A stretch of 5,975 nucleotides of DNA from positions 1 to 5,975 of the forward strand of contig CAMLEM010000121.1 in the NCBI GenBank assembly GCA_946479005.1, given 5' to 3'. Positions 1-5,975 of the stretch are shown one piece after another (positions within the stretch are counted from its first letter, which is position 1; every line of letters starts with the position of its first letter). Origin of the DNA: an uncultured Chitinophagaceae bacterium. GTDB taxonomy: Bacteria; Bacteroidota; Bacteroidia; Chitinophagales; Chitinophagaceae. A model generated the notes under the pieces. The model had not been told where the DNA came from. It did not search any database and saw nothing but the letters and a program-made list of their open reading frames with translations. Both the position numbers and the translations under genes were made by a program.

Positions 1-1
1 C

Positions 2-688
2 ATCAACTGGAAGGCCACGGCCAGGAAGGACAGCCTGATGGTGAACAACTATACAGATGAACGGAGCCAGCAGATCTATTGCCTGATCAACAAGGGAAGG
101 GTGATGAAGATGCCGTTCGAGGGGTTGACGCTGCTCGACTATGCGATCAATGCCTCTCTCGTTCTGACCAACGTAGCCCTGGTGAAACAGGACAGGGCAG
201 GGCTGATCACTTTTGAAAAGAACCTCGACACATTCATTCCTGCCGATAAGAAATCCACCCAGATGAACCTGGTGCTCGAGCACCTGTACAAACAAAAAAC
301 GGAGTTCCTGGAATCAGATTTTGAAAAATTGTATTCAGTGATACGCAACCGCGTGACGAACCGGAGCCTGCTCATACTGTTTACGAACTTCGAATCCCTG
401 GAAGGTTTGCAAAGGGCCCTGCCGGCTTTGAAAAAGATTGCGCATTATCACCTGTTGCTGGTCGTTTTCTTTGAGAATACAGAGCTTAGCTCCCTGGTCG
501 CAAAGAATGCCTCCACGCTGGAAGAAGTATATATGAAGACGATCGCCGAAAAATTTGCTTTTGAAAAAAGGCAGATGGTAAAAGAACTGCATAAGAATGG
601 CATTCCCTCCATTCTTACCACGCCGGCCAACCTCACCGTTAACACCGTGAATAAGTACCTTGAGCTCAAAAGGAGACTATCCATCTGA
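2..688 (+). CDS. DUF58 family protein with degenerate vWA-like domain (5' partial)
   Basis: This is the C-terminal part of a DUF58-family protein. The reading frame is open from base 2 and continues upstream of the window, so the ATG at 38 is an internal methionine and not the start. The first residues (INWKATAR, then ERSQQIYCLINKGRVM) match the segment where DUF58 proteins enter a von Willebrand factor A-like fold. Next come a LLDYAINASLVLTNVAL helix, a DRAGLITF strand and a later SLLILFTNFE strand, the usual alternation of that fold. The position where vWA proteins carry the DxSxS metal site reads N-K-G-R-V, so the canonical metal ligands are missing. No membrane segment lies in the visible part; in the family these are usually N-terminal. 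DUF58 proteins often sit next to MoxR-type AAA+ ATPases and are thought to act with them, but no such gene is visible here. The molecular function is unknown. The stop codon shares a base with the truB start. The family call is from recalled similarity. Confidence 0.85.
   Translation: MNWKATARKDSLMVNNYTDERSQQIYCLINKGRVMKMPFEGLTLLDYAINASLVLTNVALVKQDRAGLITFEKNLDTFIPADKKSTQMNLVLEHLYKQKTEFLESDFEKLYSVIRNRVTNRSLLILFTNFESLEGLQRALPALKKIAHYHLLLVVFFENTELSSLVAKNASTLEEVYMKTIAEKFAFEKRQMVKELHKNGIPSILTTPANLTVNTVNKYLELKRRLSI
669..676 (+). promoter_or_regulatory. Shine-Dalgarno-like site before truB
   Basis: The bases AAAGGAGA lie inside the last codons of the DUF58 gene, with about 12 nt between AGGAG and the truB ATG at 688. 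Shine-Dalgarno motifs are uncommon in Bacteroidota and this spacing is on the long side. It may simply reflect the Lys-Arg-Arg codons of the upstream gene. It agrees with the ATG at 688 as the truB start but does not prove it. Confidence 0.3.
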
Positions 689-1374
689 TGAATACCGAAA
701 ATTATTTCCAGGAAGGAAGGGTGCTGCTCATCGACAAACCGCTTCACTGGACCTCTTTCGACGTGATCCGGAAAATGCGCAATATCATTGGCATCCGGAA
801 GATCGGCCACGCGGGCACCCTCGATCCCCTGGCATCGGGGCTGTTGATCATTTGCACCGGCAGGTTTACCAAAAAGATCAATGAGTATATGGCCCGGGAG
901 AAAGAGTACACCGGTCATTTCGTGCTCGGGGCGACCACGCCCACCTATGACCTGGAAAGCAAACCGGAGCATTTTAAATCTTATGATCATATCACCCGCG
1001 ACGAAATTCAAAAAGCCGCTGCCCGCCTTACAGGGGAGATCCTGCAAACGCCTCCTGCACATTCGGCCATCAAGATAGAGGGGAAAAGGGTTTATGAACT
1101 GGCCAGGCAGGGCAAGGAAGTGAAAATGGAGAAAAGACCCGTCACGATAAGCGAATTTGAGATTACGGTAGTGAACCTGCCGGACGTAAGTTTCCGGGTG
1201 GTTTGCAGTACCGGCACTTACATTCGCAGCCTCGCCAATGACCTGGGGGAGGAATTAGGTTGCGGCGCGTATTTAGGATCCCTGTGTCGCACCCGTATCG
1301 GTGAGTTCCACCTGAAAGATGCATACAGCCTCGAAAGCTTCGAGGAGTTTGCCCGGGAAAAGCTTACTGGATGA
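688..1374 (+). CDS. truB: tRNA pseudouridine(55) synthase TruB
   Basis: TruB is a cytoplasmic enzyme that converts U55 in the T-loop of tRNAs to pseudouridine and also helps tRNAs fold. The 228-residue product carries the family signatures in order. These are LLIDKPLHWTSFDVI (residues 13-27), GHAGTLDPLASGLL (40-53) with the catalytic aspartate at D46, KEYTGHFVLGATTPTYD (72-88) with the stacking tyrosine Y74, QTPPAHSAIKIEGKRVYELA (120-139), and STGTYIRSLANDLGEELG (174-191) with R180. D46, Y74 and R180 correspond to D48, Y76 and R181 of the E. coli enzyme. It ends shortly after the catalytic domain and lacks the C-terminal PUA-like extension of the longer E. coli protein, as I recall being usual in Bacteroidota. 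The ATG at 688 overlaps the DUF58 stop by one base (TGATG), and a purine-rich AAAGGAGA lies about 12 nt upstream, so translational coupling is plausible. The 3' end overlaps tamL on the other strand by 11 nt. No active-site residue appears to be missing. Confidence 0.97.
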   Translation: MNTENYFQEGRVLLIDKPLHWTSFDVIRKMRNIIGIRKIGHAGTLDPLASGLLIICTGRFTKKINEYMAREKEYTGHFVLGATTPTYDLESKPEHFKSYDHITRDEIQKAAARLTGEILQTPPAHSAIKIEGKRVYELARQGKEVKMEKRPVTISEFEITVVNLPDVSFRVVCSTGTYIRSLANDLGEELGCGAYLGSLCRTRIGEFHLKDAYSLESFEEFAREKLTG

Positions 1375-3697
1375 AAGGATAATTGATGCCCAGCTGGAAC
1401 TGGTCGCCCTGGTGAAGCTTGTAGGCAAACCAGCGGTGTTGATAATGGGCGAATTTGAGGGAGGGGCTGGGGTCCCTGGCCTTGTAAGCATAATCCAGCC
1501 GCACAACGAAGAAATTAAAATCGATCCTGGCACCGATACCGATACCAACCGCAAGGTCATTAAAGAACCTGTTGAAGCGGAATACGGCTTCCGGGAAGCC
1601 CGCATCTCTTTTCAGGTACCAGACATTTCCCACATCGGTGAACAATGCCATATTGAAGAGCACCCCCGAAAAGTTCCAAACTGGGAAACGGAATTCCAGG
1701 TTGGCTTCCACCTGCACATCACCAAACCGGTCGGGTACGCCGCTCGTTCCGAAATCATCGATGATGGACCCGGGGCCCAGCTTACGCAATCCCCAGGCCC
1801 TCATACTGTTGGGTCCGCCTGCGTAATATTGTTTGAAGAAGGGAAGATTGTTCCGCTTCTTTGGATTCCTCGTGGAATCGAGTTCATAACCCACCCCCGC
1901 AAATATTCTCATTGCCAGTGCCGTTTGTCCCCAGGTGATCTTTCGCGCGAAATCCGCATCCAGCTTGATGAATCGATAAAGATTGGTGTCAAGAAACTTG
2001 TTTCTCCAAATACCGAGGAGGATCCCGGAATGTTCCAGGTTCGTTTTGAAAACGTTTACATCATTTTTTCTCCCGCCGGTAACATTAAAGCCTGCCATAA
2101 AGGATGAGATAAAGCCATCGGTAAAAATATTCCGGAGGGAGGGATTGTTATTGAAGATCTCGGTGAGCTTGGGTTTTTCAGTGAAAGAAGAATATTCAAT
2201 GTTGGGGATGCGCAAATTCAAAAGCTTCTTGTTGCCCGTGAATTCGTAACCCCAGGCTGCGTTCACCGTGTTAAGGTCATACAATTCCCGGCGTTGGGTG
2301 ATCGCGCCGTTGAACGACAGAACGGTCCTGACATTATCGCGGTAACGTACCGGGATGGCCCGGCGGGGTATGGGCCTGGGAAAATAGATAACGTGGCTGA
2401 GGCTGATCTGTCTTGTTTGTATGAATTTAATATCGGTCGCCGTGTCTCTGCCAGTTTCAATCCCGTAGCGGAGATTGGTGCTGGCGAGATTGGCGGAACG
2501 GGCGAAATTCTTATTCTGTAGTCCAACGTTGATGCCGATGCCGAATAAGTTGCCGGAAACAGCGCTCTGGTTCCGGCTGGCTTCGAGGTTCAGGGTGAAA
2601 GAATATTTGCGGGCAGGGGATAGCTGAAGCCTAAAATCGGCTGTGTCGGTTCCCTCCCTCGGGAAGGCTTCCATATTGGCAAGGCGCCAGGCGCCAATGG
2701 CGTTGAAACGATTGATCGTACTGTAATAATTTCTTTGATCATAGAGATCGCCCCGTCGCATAAAGATGTTGTCAGGGATGATATGTGGACGGAACATATT
2801 CCGATAAGAGATCACCTTGATCCCATCGACCACCGTTTCACTCCTGGTGAGACCCGTGGTATCGCCGTAATCGGTATAAACTTCAATGTTTCCCACATAA
2901 TATTTTATCAGTTTGGAGCTATCGAATTCAGGCCTTAACCTGATCTCGAGATCGGCTGTTGGCGTATCCCTGCGGGCCTGCAATTGGCGAAGGATCTCCA
3001 GTTGCTCAATGGGATCCACGGTCGGCCGCAGCAGAGCAACATCCACCGTATCCCACAGGCCGATGAGCAATTCCCTTCCGAACCTCAGGTATCCATTGTT
3101 TCTATAGAGGTCGGATAGCCTGTCGAGCTCTACGGAGATGGCGTTCCTGGCGAAGGGCGAGCCTTCTTTGACCAGCGCCGAACCCTGGCTTTCCAGGGCA
3201 AGCCTCTGCAGTTCCGGGTGGGCTATGTTGTAAGAGAAAGAATCAATGGTTACCACTTTACCGGGCTTCACTGTAAAATCCACGGAGGTTCGGTACTGGT
3301 CGCGTACCGTATCAATGGTCGCCTTGTAAGTGATCGTATCGCGAAAATACCCGAGCGAACCCAGCAGCGCACGCATAAAGACGATGGACTTTTCTGCATT
3401 ATTACTGTCATACACGGGAGGGCGATCGAGTACGGGCCTGTTGATGCCCTGGTAGAAAAGTTTTCTTACCGTGCGCACGCGTATGCTGTCGTCAAGTTGG
3501 TTCTCCAGGCGGTCTTCCAGGTCAGCTTTTTCATCCGCAGTGAAATTTCCTTCCACATCCACATTATATTTGAAAACGAAAGGGGTATTGGAAGGGTAGT
3601 TACGCGGGACCACGGTGCAGGATAAAAGAAAAAGCAGCGGTAGTATGATCCACGACCAATTTGATCTTTTGTAAGTAGTTTGCCTGCCGGCTGACAT
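1364..3697 (-). CDS. tamL: BamA/TamA-family outer membrane lipoprotein TamL
   Basis: This 777-residue protein is an Omp85-superfamily member of the TamL type. TamL is the Bacteroidota counterpart of TamA and is thought to work with TamB in outer-membrane assembly or lipid supply. The N-terminus has a basic region, a hydrophobic stretch and a lipobox (LLFLLSC) with the lipidated cysteine at C27, so it should be a lipoprotein with a C-terminal barrel. Residues about 40-355 form the periplasmic POTRA-like region, including GSLGYF near 113-118, DLYRNNGYLRF near 196-206 and MRRGDLYD near 313-320. From about residue 363 amphipathic beta strands follow to the end, and the protein finishes on a short strand (FQLGINYPFIQ). 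The sequence MRAWGLRKLGPGS near 632-644 matches the conserved loop-6 R-G motif region of Omp85 barrels. The length suits TamL. The ATG at 3697 is the only methionine before the signal sequence. The 3' end overlaps truB, and the 5' end is divergent from the methyltransferase gene by 20 nt. No tamB lies downstream. A plain BamA paralogue is the alternative; the lipobox favours TamL. Confidence 0.9.
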   Translation of the reverse strand: MSAGRQTTYKRSNWSWIILPLLFLLSCTVVPRNYPSNTPFVFKYNVDVEGNFTADEKADLEDRLENQLDDSIRVRTVRKLFYQGINRPVLDRPPVYDSNNAEKSIVFMRALLGSLGYFRDTITYKATIDTVRDQYRTSVDFTVKPGKVVTIDSFSYNIAHPELQRLALESQGSALVKEGSPFARNAISVELDRLSDLYRNNGYLRFGRELLIGLWDTVDVALLRPTVDPIEQLEILRQLQARRDTPTADLEIRLRPEFDSSKLIKYYVGNIEVYTDYGDTTGLTRSETVVDGIKVISYRNMFRPHIIPDNIFMRRGDLYDQRNYYSTINRFNAIGAWRLANMEAFPREGTDTADFRLQLSPARKYSFTLNLEASRNQSAVSGNLFGIGINVGLQNKNFARSANLASTNLRYGIETGRDTATDIKFIQTRQISLSHVIYFPRPIPRRAIPVRYRDNVRTVLSFNGAITQRRELYDLNTVNAAWGYEFTGNKKLLNLRIPNIEYSSFTEKPKLTEIFNNNPSLRNIFTDGFISSFMAGFNVTGGRKNDVNVFKTNLEHSGILLGIWRNKFLDTNLYRFIKLDADFARKITWGQTALAMRIFAGVGYELDSTRNPKKRNNLPFFKQYYAGGPNSMRAWGLRKLGPGSIIDDFGTSGVPDRFGDVQVEANLEFRFPVWNFSGVLFNMALFTDVGNVWYLKRDAGFPEAVFRFNRFFNDLAVGIGIGARIDFNFFVVRLDYAYKARDPSPSLKFAHYQHRWFAYKLHQGDQFQLGINYPFIQ

Positions 3698-3717
3698 AAA
3701 TAAAACGGGAAAAGATT

Positions 3718-4449
3718 ATGCTTTCTAAATTGAAAGTCAAATATATTCAAAGTTTAGGCCAGAAAAAATTCAGGGATGAACTCAATGTATTTGTAGCGGA
3801 AGGTCCGAAGACTGTGCTTGACCTCGCCGGGGAGCGCACCATTAAAATACAGGCTGTTTATGGTGTTGCGGAATGGCTCTCGAAAAACAAAGATTCCTTC
3901 CGCGATACAGAGATCGTGGAAGTAAGTGAAGCAGAACTTGAAAGAATCTCCCTGCTGAAAACACCCCACCAGGTAATAGCCATTGTAGAGAAACCCGTGG
4001 TGAAGAATGTCGTTGAGAACGAAGGGTTGATCCTGGCTCTTGATGCCATCCAGGATCCTGGAAATCTTGGAACCATTGTACGGATCGCCGATTGGTTCGG
4101 CGTGAAGAATGTGGTTTGTAACGGGGGCTGTGCAGACATCTATAACCCCAAAGTGGTGCAGGCAACGATGGGGAGCATTGCCCGTGTGAATTGCCATTAT
4201 ACGGATCTCTTGCAATGGCTCCGGGAAAATGAAAAGCTCCGGGTATATGCCACCGTGATGGATGGGCAGCCCGTTTCAAAATTGAAAAAGATCGGATCGG
4301 GGGTGATCCTCGTGGGAAATGAGTCCCGCGGGATCAGTGAAGAACTGCTGGAAAGAGCAAACGTACGGATCACCATTCCGAAACTGGGAGGAGCAGAGTC
4401 ATTGAATGCTGCTGTGGCGACGGGGATCATCCTGTCGCATCTTGTTTGA
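3718..4449 (+). CDS. TrmH/SpoU-family RNA 2'-O-ribose methyltransferase
   Basis: This 243-residue protein belongs to the SPOUT (SpoU/TrmH) class, which transfers a methyl group from S-adenosylmethionine to a ribose 2'-OH in rRNA or tRNA through a trefoil-knot fold. The N-terminal ~95 residues form the small substrate-binding domain, with KLKVKYIQSLGQKKFRD at 4-20 and FVAEGPKTV at 25-33. The catalytic domain has all three motifs: motif 1 DPGNLGTIVRIADWFG (113-128) with N116 and the catalytic-type R122; motif 2 VILVGNESRGI (196-206); and motif 3 IPKLGGAESLNAAVATGI (220-237), which forms the knot and cofactor pocket. NPKVVQATMGSI (143-154) is the usual linking strand and helix. The protein appears complete and active. 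It resembles the 23S rRNA Gm-methylating RlmB/MRM3-like group, but the exact target nucleotide cannot be read from sequence, so no symbol is given. The ATG at 3718 sits directly before the conserved N-terminus. The 3' end faces the permease gene across 13 nt. Confidence 0.93.
   Translation: MLSKLKVKYIQSLGQKKFRDELNVFVAEGPKTVLDLAGERTIKIQAVYGVAEWLSKNKDSFRDTEIVEVSEAELERISLLKTPHQVIAIVEKPVVKNVVENEGLILALDAIQDPGNLGTIVRIADWFGVKNVVCNGGCADIYNPKVVQATMGSIARVNCHYTDLLQWLRENEKLRVYATVMDGQPVSKLKKIGSGVILVGNESRGISEELLERANVRITIPKLGGAESLNAAVATGIILSHLV
3738..3745 (-). promoter_or_regulatory. Candidate -7 promoter box for tamL
   Basis: Read on the minus strand this is TATATTTG, an exact match to the Bacteroidota primary sigma -7 consensus TAnnTTTG. 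It lies 40 nt upstream of the tamL ATG, inside the first codons of the divergent methyltransferase gene. The expected -33 region carries a T-run (about 3763-3768) rather than a clear TTTG, so support rests on the -7 box alone. The gap between the two genes is only 20 nt, so any tamL promoter must lie inside the neighbouring gene. Confidence 0.4.
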
Positions 4450-4462
4450 TCAACGGCTGTTA

Positions 4463-5710
4463 TCACCGGAACTGGATCGCTTTCACCGGCTGCACTTTCT
4501 TCACCAATACGGTTGGGATCATCAACACGAGGAAGCAAACAAGGAAAGTGCCCGCGCATACCAGCGCTACCTGCCACCATACGATCTTTACAGCAGCTGT
4601 ACGGATATAATAGGCATCTTCAGGGAGCTTGATAAACCCTGTGGACTGCTGTATCCAAAGCAGTAAAAGTGCCAGCACGGTCCCCACAATGATCCCCGTG
4701 ACCGTGATCAGGAGTGAATGTCTCAAAAAAACACTTTGTACCGTCCAGTCAGTGGCACCCAGGGCCTTCAATACACCTACCATCTTTGTTCGCTCGAGCA
4801 CCAGGATGATAAGACAGGTGATCAGGTTGATCACAGCCACCACCACCATAAAACCGATCAGCACATTGCGTGTCACATTTTGCATATTAAGCCAGTCGAA
4901 AATGTTCGGAGAGATCTGTCGGGCCGTGATGGTGTTCCAGGTGGGAGGGAGCAGGCCAAAAATGGAATCACTCATTTCTTCCGTAATGCGGTAATCCGAA
5001 AGGAAGATCTCATATCCCCCTACGTCATTGGCCGTCCATCCGTTCTTGCGTTGAATGAGCTTGATGTCGCTGATGGCGAAGGTCCTGTCATATTCCTCTA
5101 TTCCTGTTTTGAAAATGCCCGTGATGGTCAGCTTATCGGGGCGGATCTCACCATCGGGGCGGAAAAAATACACCAGTATCCGGTCGTTGACCTTTAATTT
5201 CAACCGGTCGGCGGTGTAGGAAGAGATCATTATGTCCCGGCTGTAACTGCTGTCATTGAAGCTGATCTGTTTTCCTTCCTGGAGGAACCCGCTGATGTTT
5301 TCGAAATCATAGCTGGGGTCGAGCCCTTTCAGCAGCACACCTTCCACTTCATCCCTGGTTTTAAGAATGGCATACTTGGTGGCGAAAGGATGAACAGATT
5401 TTACCGGGCCCAGTGTCCGGATCGAGCGGATCAACGAATCATTCCTCGAAATGGGTAGTTCCTCGGCTGTGATAGGCCTGTCGGGCTGACGCTCCTGGAT
5501 GCGGATATGCCCCCAGAAACTGAAGATTTTCTGGCTGATGGTTTCCTGGAAGCCATTAGCCAGTGACAGCGTTATGATCATCACCATCACCCCGATGACG
5601 GTGGCCGCTACGGAAAGCCTTATGATGAACCGGGAAAAAGAGGGCGCGCTGCCTTTTTCCCGGTTCCTGCTGAATGCGATCCTGTTTGCGATAAATGCTG
5701 CAACCTTCAA
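4463..5710 (-). CDS. FtsX/LolC-LolE-type ABC transporter permease
   Basis: This inner-membrane permease has the four-helix layout of the LolC/LolE and MacB families. From the chosen start (415 residues) it has TM1 at about 29-51 (RLSVAATVIGVMVMIITLSL region), a large periplasmic domain at about 52-280, TM2 at about 281-304, the cytoplasmic coupling segment LERTKMVGVLKALGA (305-319), and TM3 and TM4 at about 330-352 and 376-400. The coupling segment is typical of lipoprotein-releasing permeases, which hand outer-membrane lipoproteins to the LolA carrier. No LolD-type ATPase is in the window, so a MacB-like export role is also possible. Start choice: the frame is open up to an ATG at 5824, but that start overlaps the divergent plug gene and adds 38 polar, basic residues without family character. 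TTG at 5710 gives KVAAFIANRIAF immediately after the start, as in remembered homologues, a length near E. coli LolC/E, and a -7 box just upstream. The product is clear; the start is less certain. Confidence 0.87.
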   Translation of the reverse strand: MKVAAFIANRIAFSRNREKGSAPSFSRFIIRLSVAATVIGVMVMIITLSLANGFQETISQKIFSFWGHIRIQERQPDRPITAEELPISRNDSLIRSIRTLGPVKSVHPFATKYAILKTRDEVEGVLLKGLDPSYDFENISGFLQEGKQISFNDSSYSRDIMISSYTADRLKLKVNDRILVYFFRPDGEIRPDKLTITGIFKTGIEEYDRTFAISDIKLIQRKNGWTANDVGGYEIFLSDYRITEEMSDSIFGLLPPTWNTITARQISPNIFDWLNMQNVTRNVLIGFMVVVAVINLITCLIILVLERTKMVGVLKALGATDWTVQSVFLRHSLLITVTGIIVGTVLALLLLWIQQSTGFIKLPEDAYYIRTAAVKIVWWQVALVCAGTFLVCFLVLMIPTVLVKKVQPVKAIQFR

Positions 5711-5730
5711 TGGAATTGATTTGTCTATAC

Positions 5731-5738
5731 CAAAAATA
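5731..5738 (-). promoter_or_regulatory. Candidate -7 promoter box for the permease
   Basis: On the minus strand this reads TATTTTTG, an exact fit to the Bacteroidota -7 consensus TAnnTTTG, ending 20 nt before the TTG at 5710. A transcript starting a few bases downstream would exclude the ATG at 5824 and leave a short leader of roughly 15 nt. I see no good -33 TTTG at the expected distance upstream. T-rich DNA produces this match easily, so it is suggestive only. Confidence 0.35.
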
Positions 5739-5772
5739 AGCCTGCTGCCAGATTTGCGCCTGTTTTTTGCCT

Positions 5773-5780
5773 GATTTTTG
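5773..5780 (+). promoter_or_regulatory. Possible -7 box for the plug-protein gene
   Basis: GATTTTTG differs from TAnnTTTG by one base and lies 30 nt before the ATG at 5811. A TTTG at 5753-5756 could be the -33 element, but the 16-nt spacer is shorter than the usual 19-21. It is a weak candidate, listed because this ~100-nt gap must hold the promoter unless the gene belongs to another transcript. Confidence 0.2.
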
Positions 5781-5810
5781 CCATCTTGTAAATTCAAAGA
5801 GAACCCGCGG

Positions 5811-5975
5811 ATGAAAAAATGCATTTTAATGGTGTTTATGCTTGTGTCACTACTTTCGCAGGCACAGCAGGCCGACCATATCTACGCGGCCAATGTCTAC
5901 TCGGTGAAGCTGCATAAGTACGGCGACATCTACAGTTACCCCGTGCTTACCCTTAACAGCAATGAACAACTGGAG
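5811..5975 (+). CDS. Probable type IX secretion system plug protein (DUF5103), 3' partial
   Basis: Only the first 55 codons are present; the frame stays open to the right edge. The product begins with a short signal peptide: two lysines after the start, a hydrophobic core (ILMVFMLVSLL) and a likely signal peptidase I site after SQA (A18), giving a periplasmic mature protein starting QQADHIY. The following segment (NVYSVKLHKYG at about 28-38, then SYPVLTLNSNEQLE at 42-55) resembles the first domain of DUF5103 proteins. These are now described as the plug that closes the SprA translocon of the Bacteroidota type IX secretion system from the periplasmic side. The call rests on recalled similarity over about 30 residues, so it is probable only; another secreted beta-rich protein remains possible. 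The ATG at 5811 is supported by the signal peptide right after it. The gene is divergent from the permease across about 100 nt. Confidence 0.7.
   Translation, partial: MKKCILMVFMLVSLLSQAQQADHIYAANVYSVKLHKYGDIYSYPVLTLNSNEQLE

Larger units (their letters stand above)
5711..5810. other. Divergent intergenic region between permease and plug genes
   Basis: This ~100-nt stretch is rich in T and A runs and shows no protein-family character on the minus strand, although that frame is open through it. It holds the candidate -7 boxes for both flanking genes. If the permease really starts at the ATG at 5824, this region would be coding and the two genes would overlap at their 5' ends by 14 nt. Confidence 0.5.

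Noticed and set aside
448..1062. A 204-codon open frame on the - strand across the DUF58-truB junction
   Set aside because: It is antisense to two supported genes, including the TruB catalytic motif, and shows no domain or signal sequence.
1319..2107. A 262-codon open frame on the + strand opposite the 3' half of tamL
   Set aside because: Its translation has no recognisable domain, and it lies wholly antisense to a well-supported barrel and across the truB end. It is a by-product of tamL codon usage.
3660..3682. TTTG (3660-3663) and TAGTTTG (3676-3682) as a -33/-7 pair for the methyltransferase
   Set aside because: The downstream element lacks one base of the TAnnTTTG spacing and the 12-nt gap is far too short.
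3754..4279. Several open frames of 90-150 codons antisense to the methyltransferase
   Set aside because: All overlap conserved SPOUT motifs on the other strand, and their translations are low-complexity or Ser/Pro/His-rich without family character.
4463..4489. Direct repeat TCACCGG at 4463-4469 and 4483-4489, checked as a terminator or binding site
   Set aside because: The copies are direct, not inverted, so they form no hairpin, and they lie within the last codons of the permease.
5725..5784. A short ATG-initiated frame (19 codons, minus strand) upstream of the permease, considered as a leader peptide or frameshifted N-terminus
   Set aside because: It ends at a TAG before the permease frame, has no family-like residues, and the permease is complete without it. 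The candidate -7 box lies inside it, which also argues against it being translated.
1..5975. Mobile element, CRISPR, tRNA/rRNA, toxin-antitoxin or defence system
   Set aside because: No transposase, integrase, regular repeats, terminal inverted repeats, RNA-gene sequence or defence-type domain was seen. Nearly all bases belong to six housekeeping or envelope genes.

Overview
The window looks like ordinary chromosome from a member of the Bacteroidota, most likely Chitinophagaceae or a close relative. The phylum call rests on several things: a TamL-type BamA-family lipoprotein, the start of a gene resembling the type IX secretion (T9SS) plug protein, a short TruB without a C-terminal PUA-like extension, and matches to the Bacteroidota -7 promoter box (TAnnTTTG) upstream of genes. 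The family-level placement comes from recalled protein similarity only; no search was run.

Layout, left to right: (1) the 3' part of a DUF58/vWA-like protein (+, open at the left edge); (2) truB (+), sharing one base with it in a TGATG junction; (3) tamL (-), whose 3' end overlaps truB by 11 nt; (4) a TrmH/SpoU-family RNA methyltransferase (+), divergent from tamL with only 20 nt between the start codons; (5) an FtsX/LolC-LolE-type ABC permease (-), ending 13 nt from the methyltransferase; (6) the first 55 codons of a probable T9SS plug protein (+), divergent from the permease and running off the right edge. Coding density is very high. The only sizeable non-coding stretch is about 100 nt (5711-5810) between the permease and plug genes, if the permease starts at TTG 5710 as I argue.

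Functionally the window mixes two RNA-modification enzymes (pseudouridine-55 in tRNA, and a ribose 2'-O-methyltransferase) with three cell-envelope genes: outer-membrane assembly (TamL), lipoprotein-type transport (LolC/E-like permease) and T9SS gating (plug). Except for DUF58-truB, neighbours lie on alternating strands, so they are not one operon, and any shared role is by proximity only.

I found no mobile element, CRISPR array, RNA gene, toxin-antitoxin pair or defence gene, and no convincing sign of a new system. The points worth a second look are a vWA-like domain with a degenerate metal site, a tamL with no tamB beside it, strongly overlapping or compressed gene junctions, and promoter-like boxes that bear on start sites.
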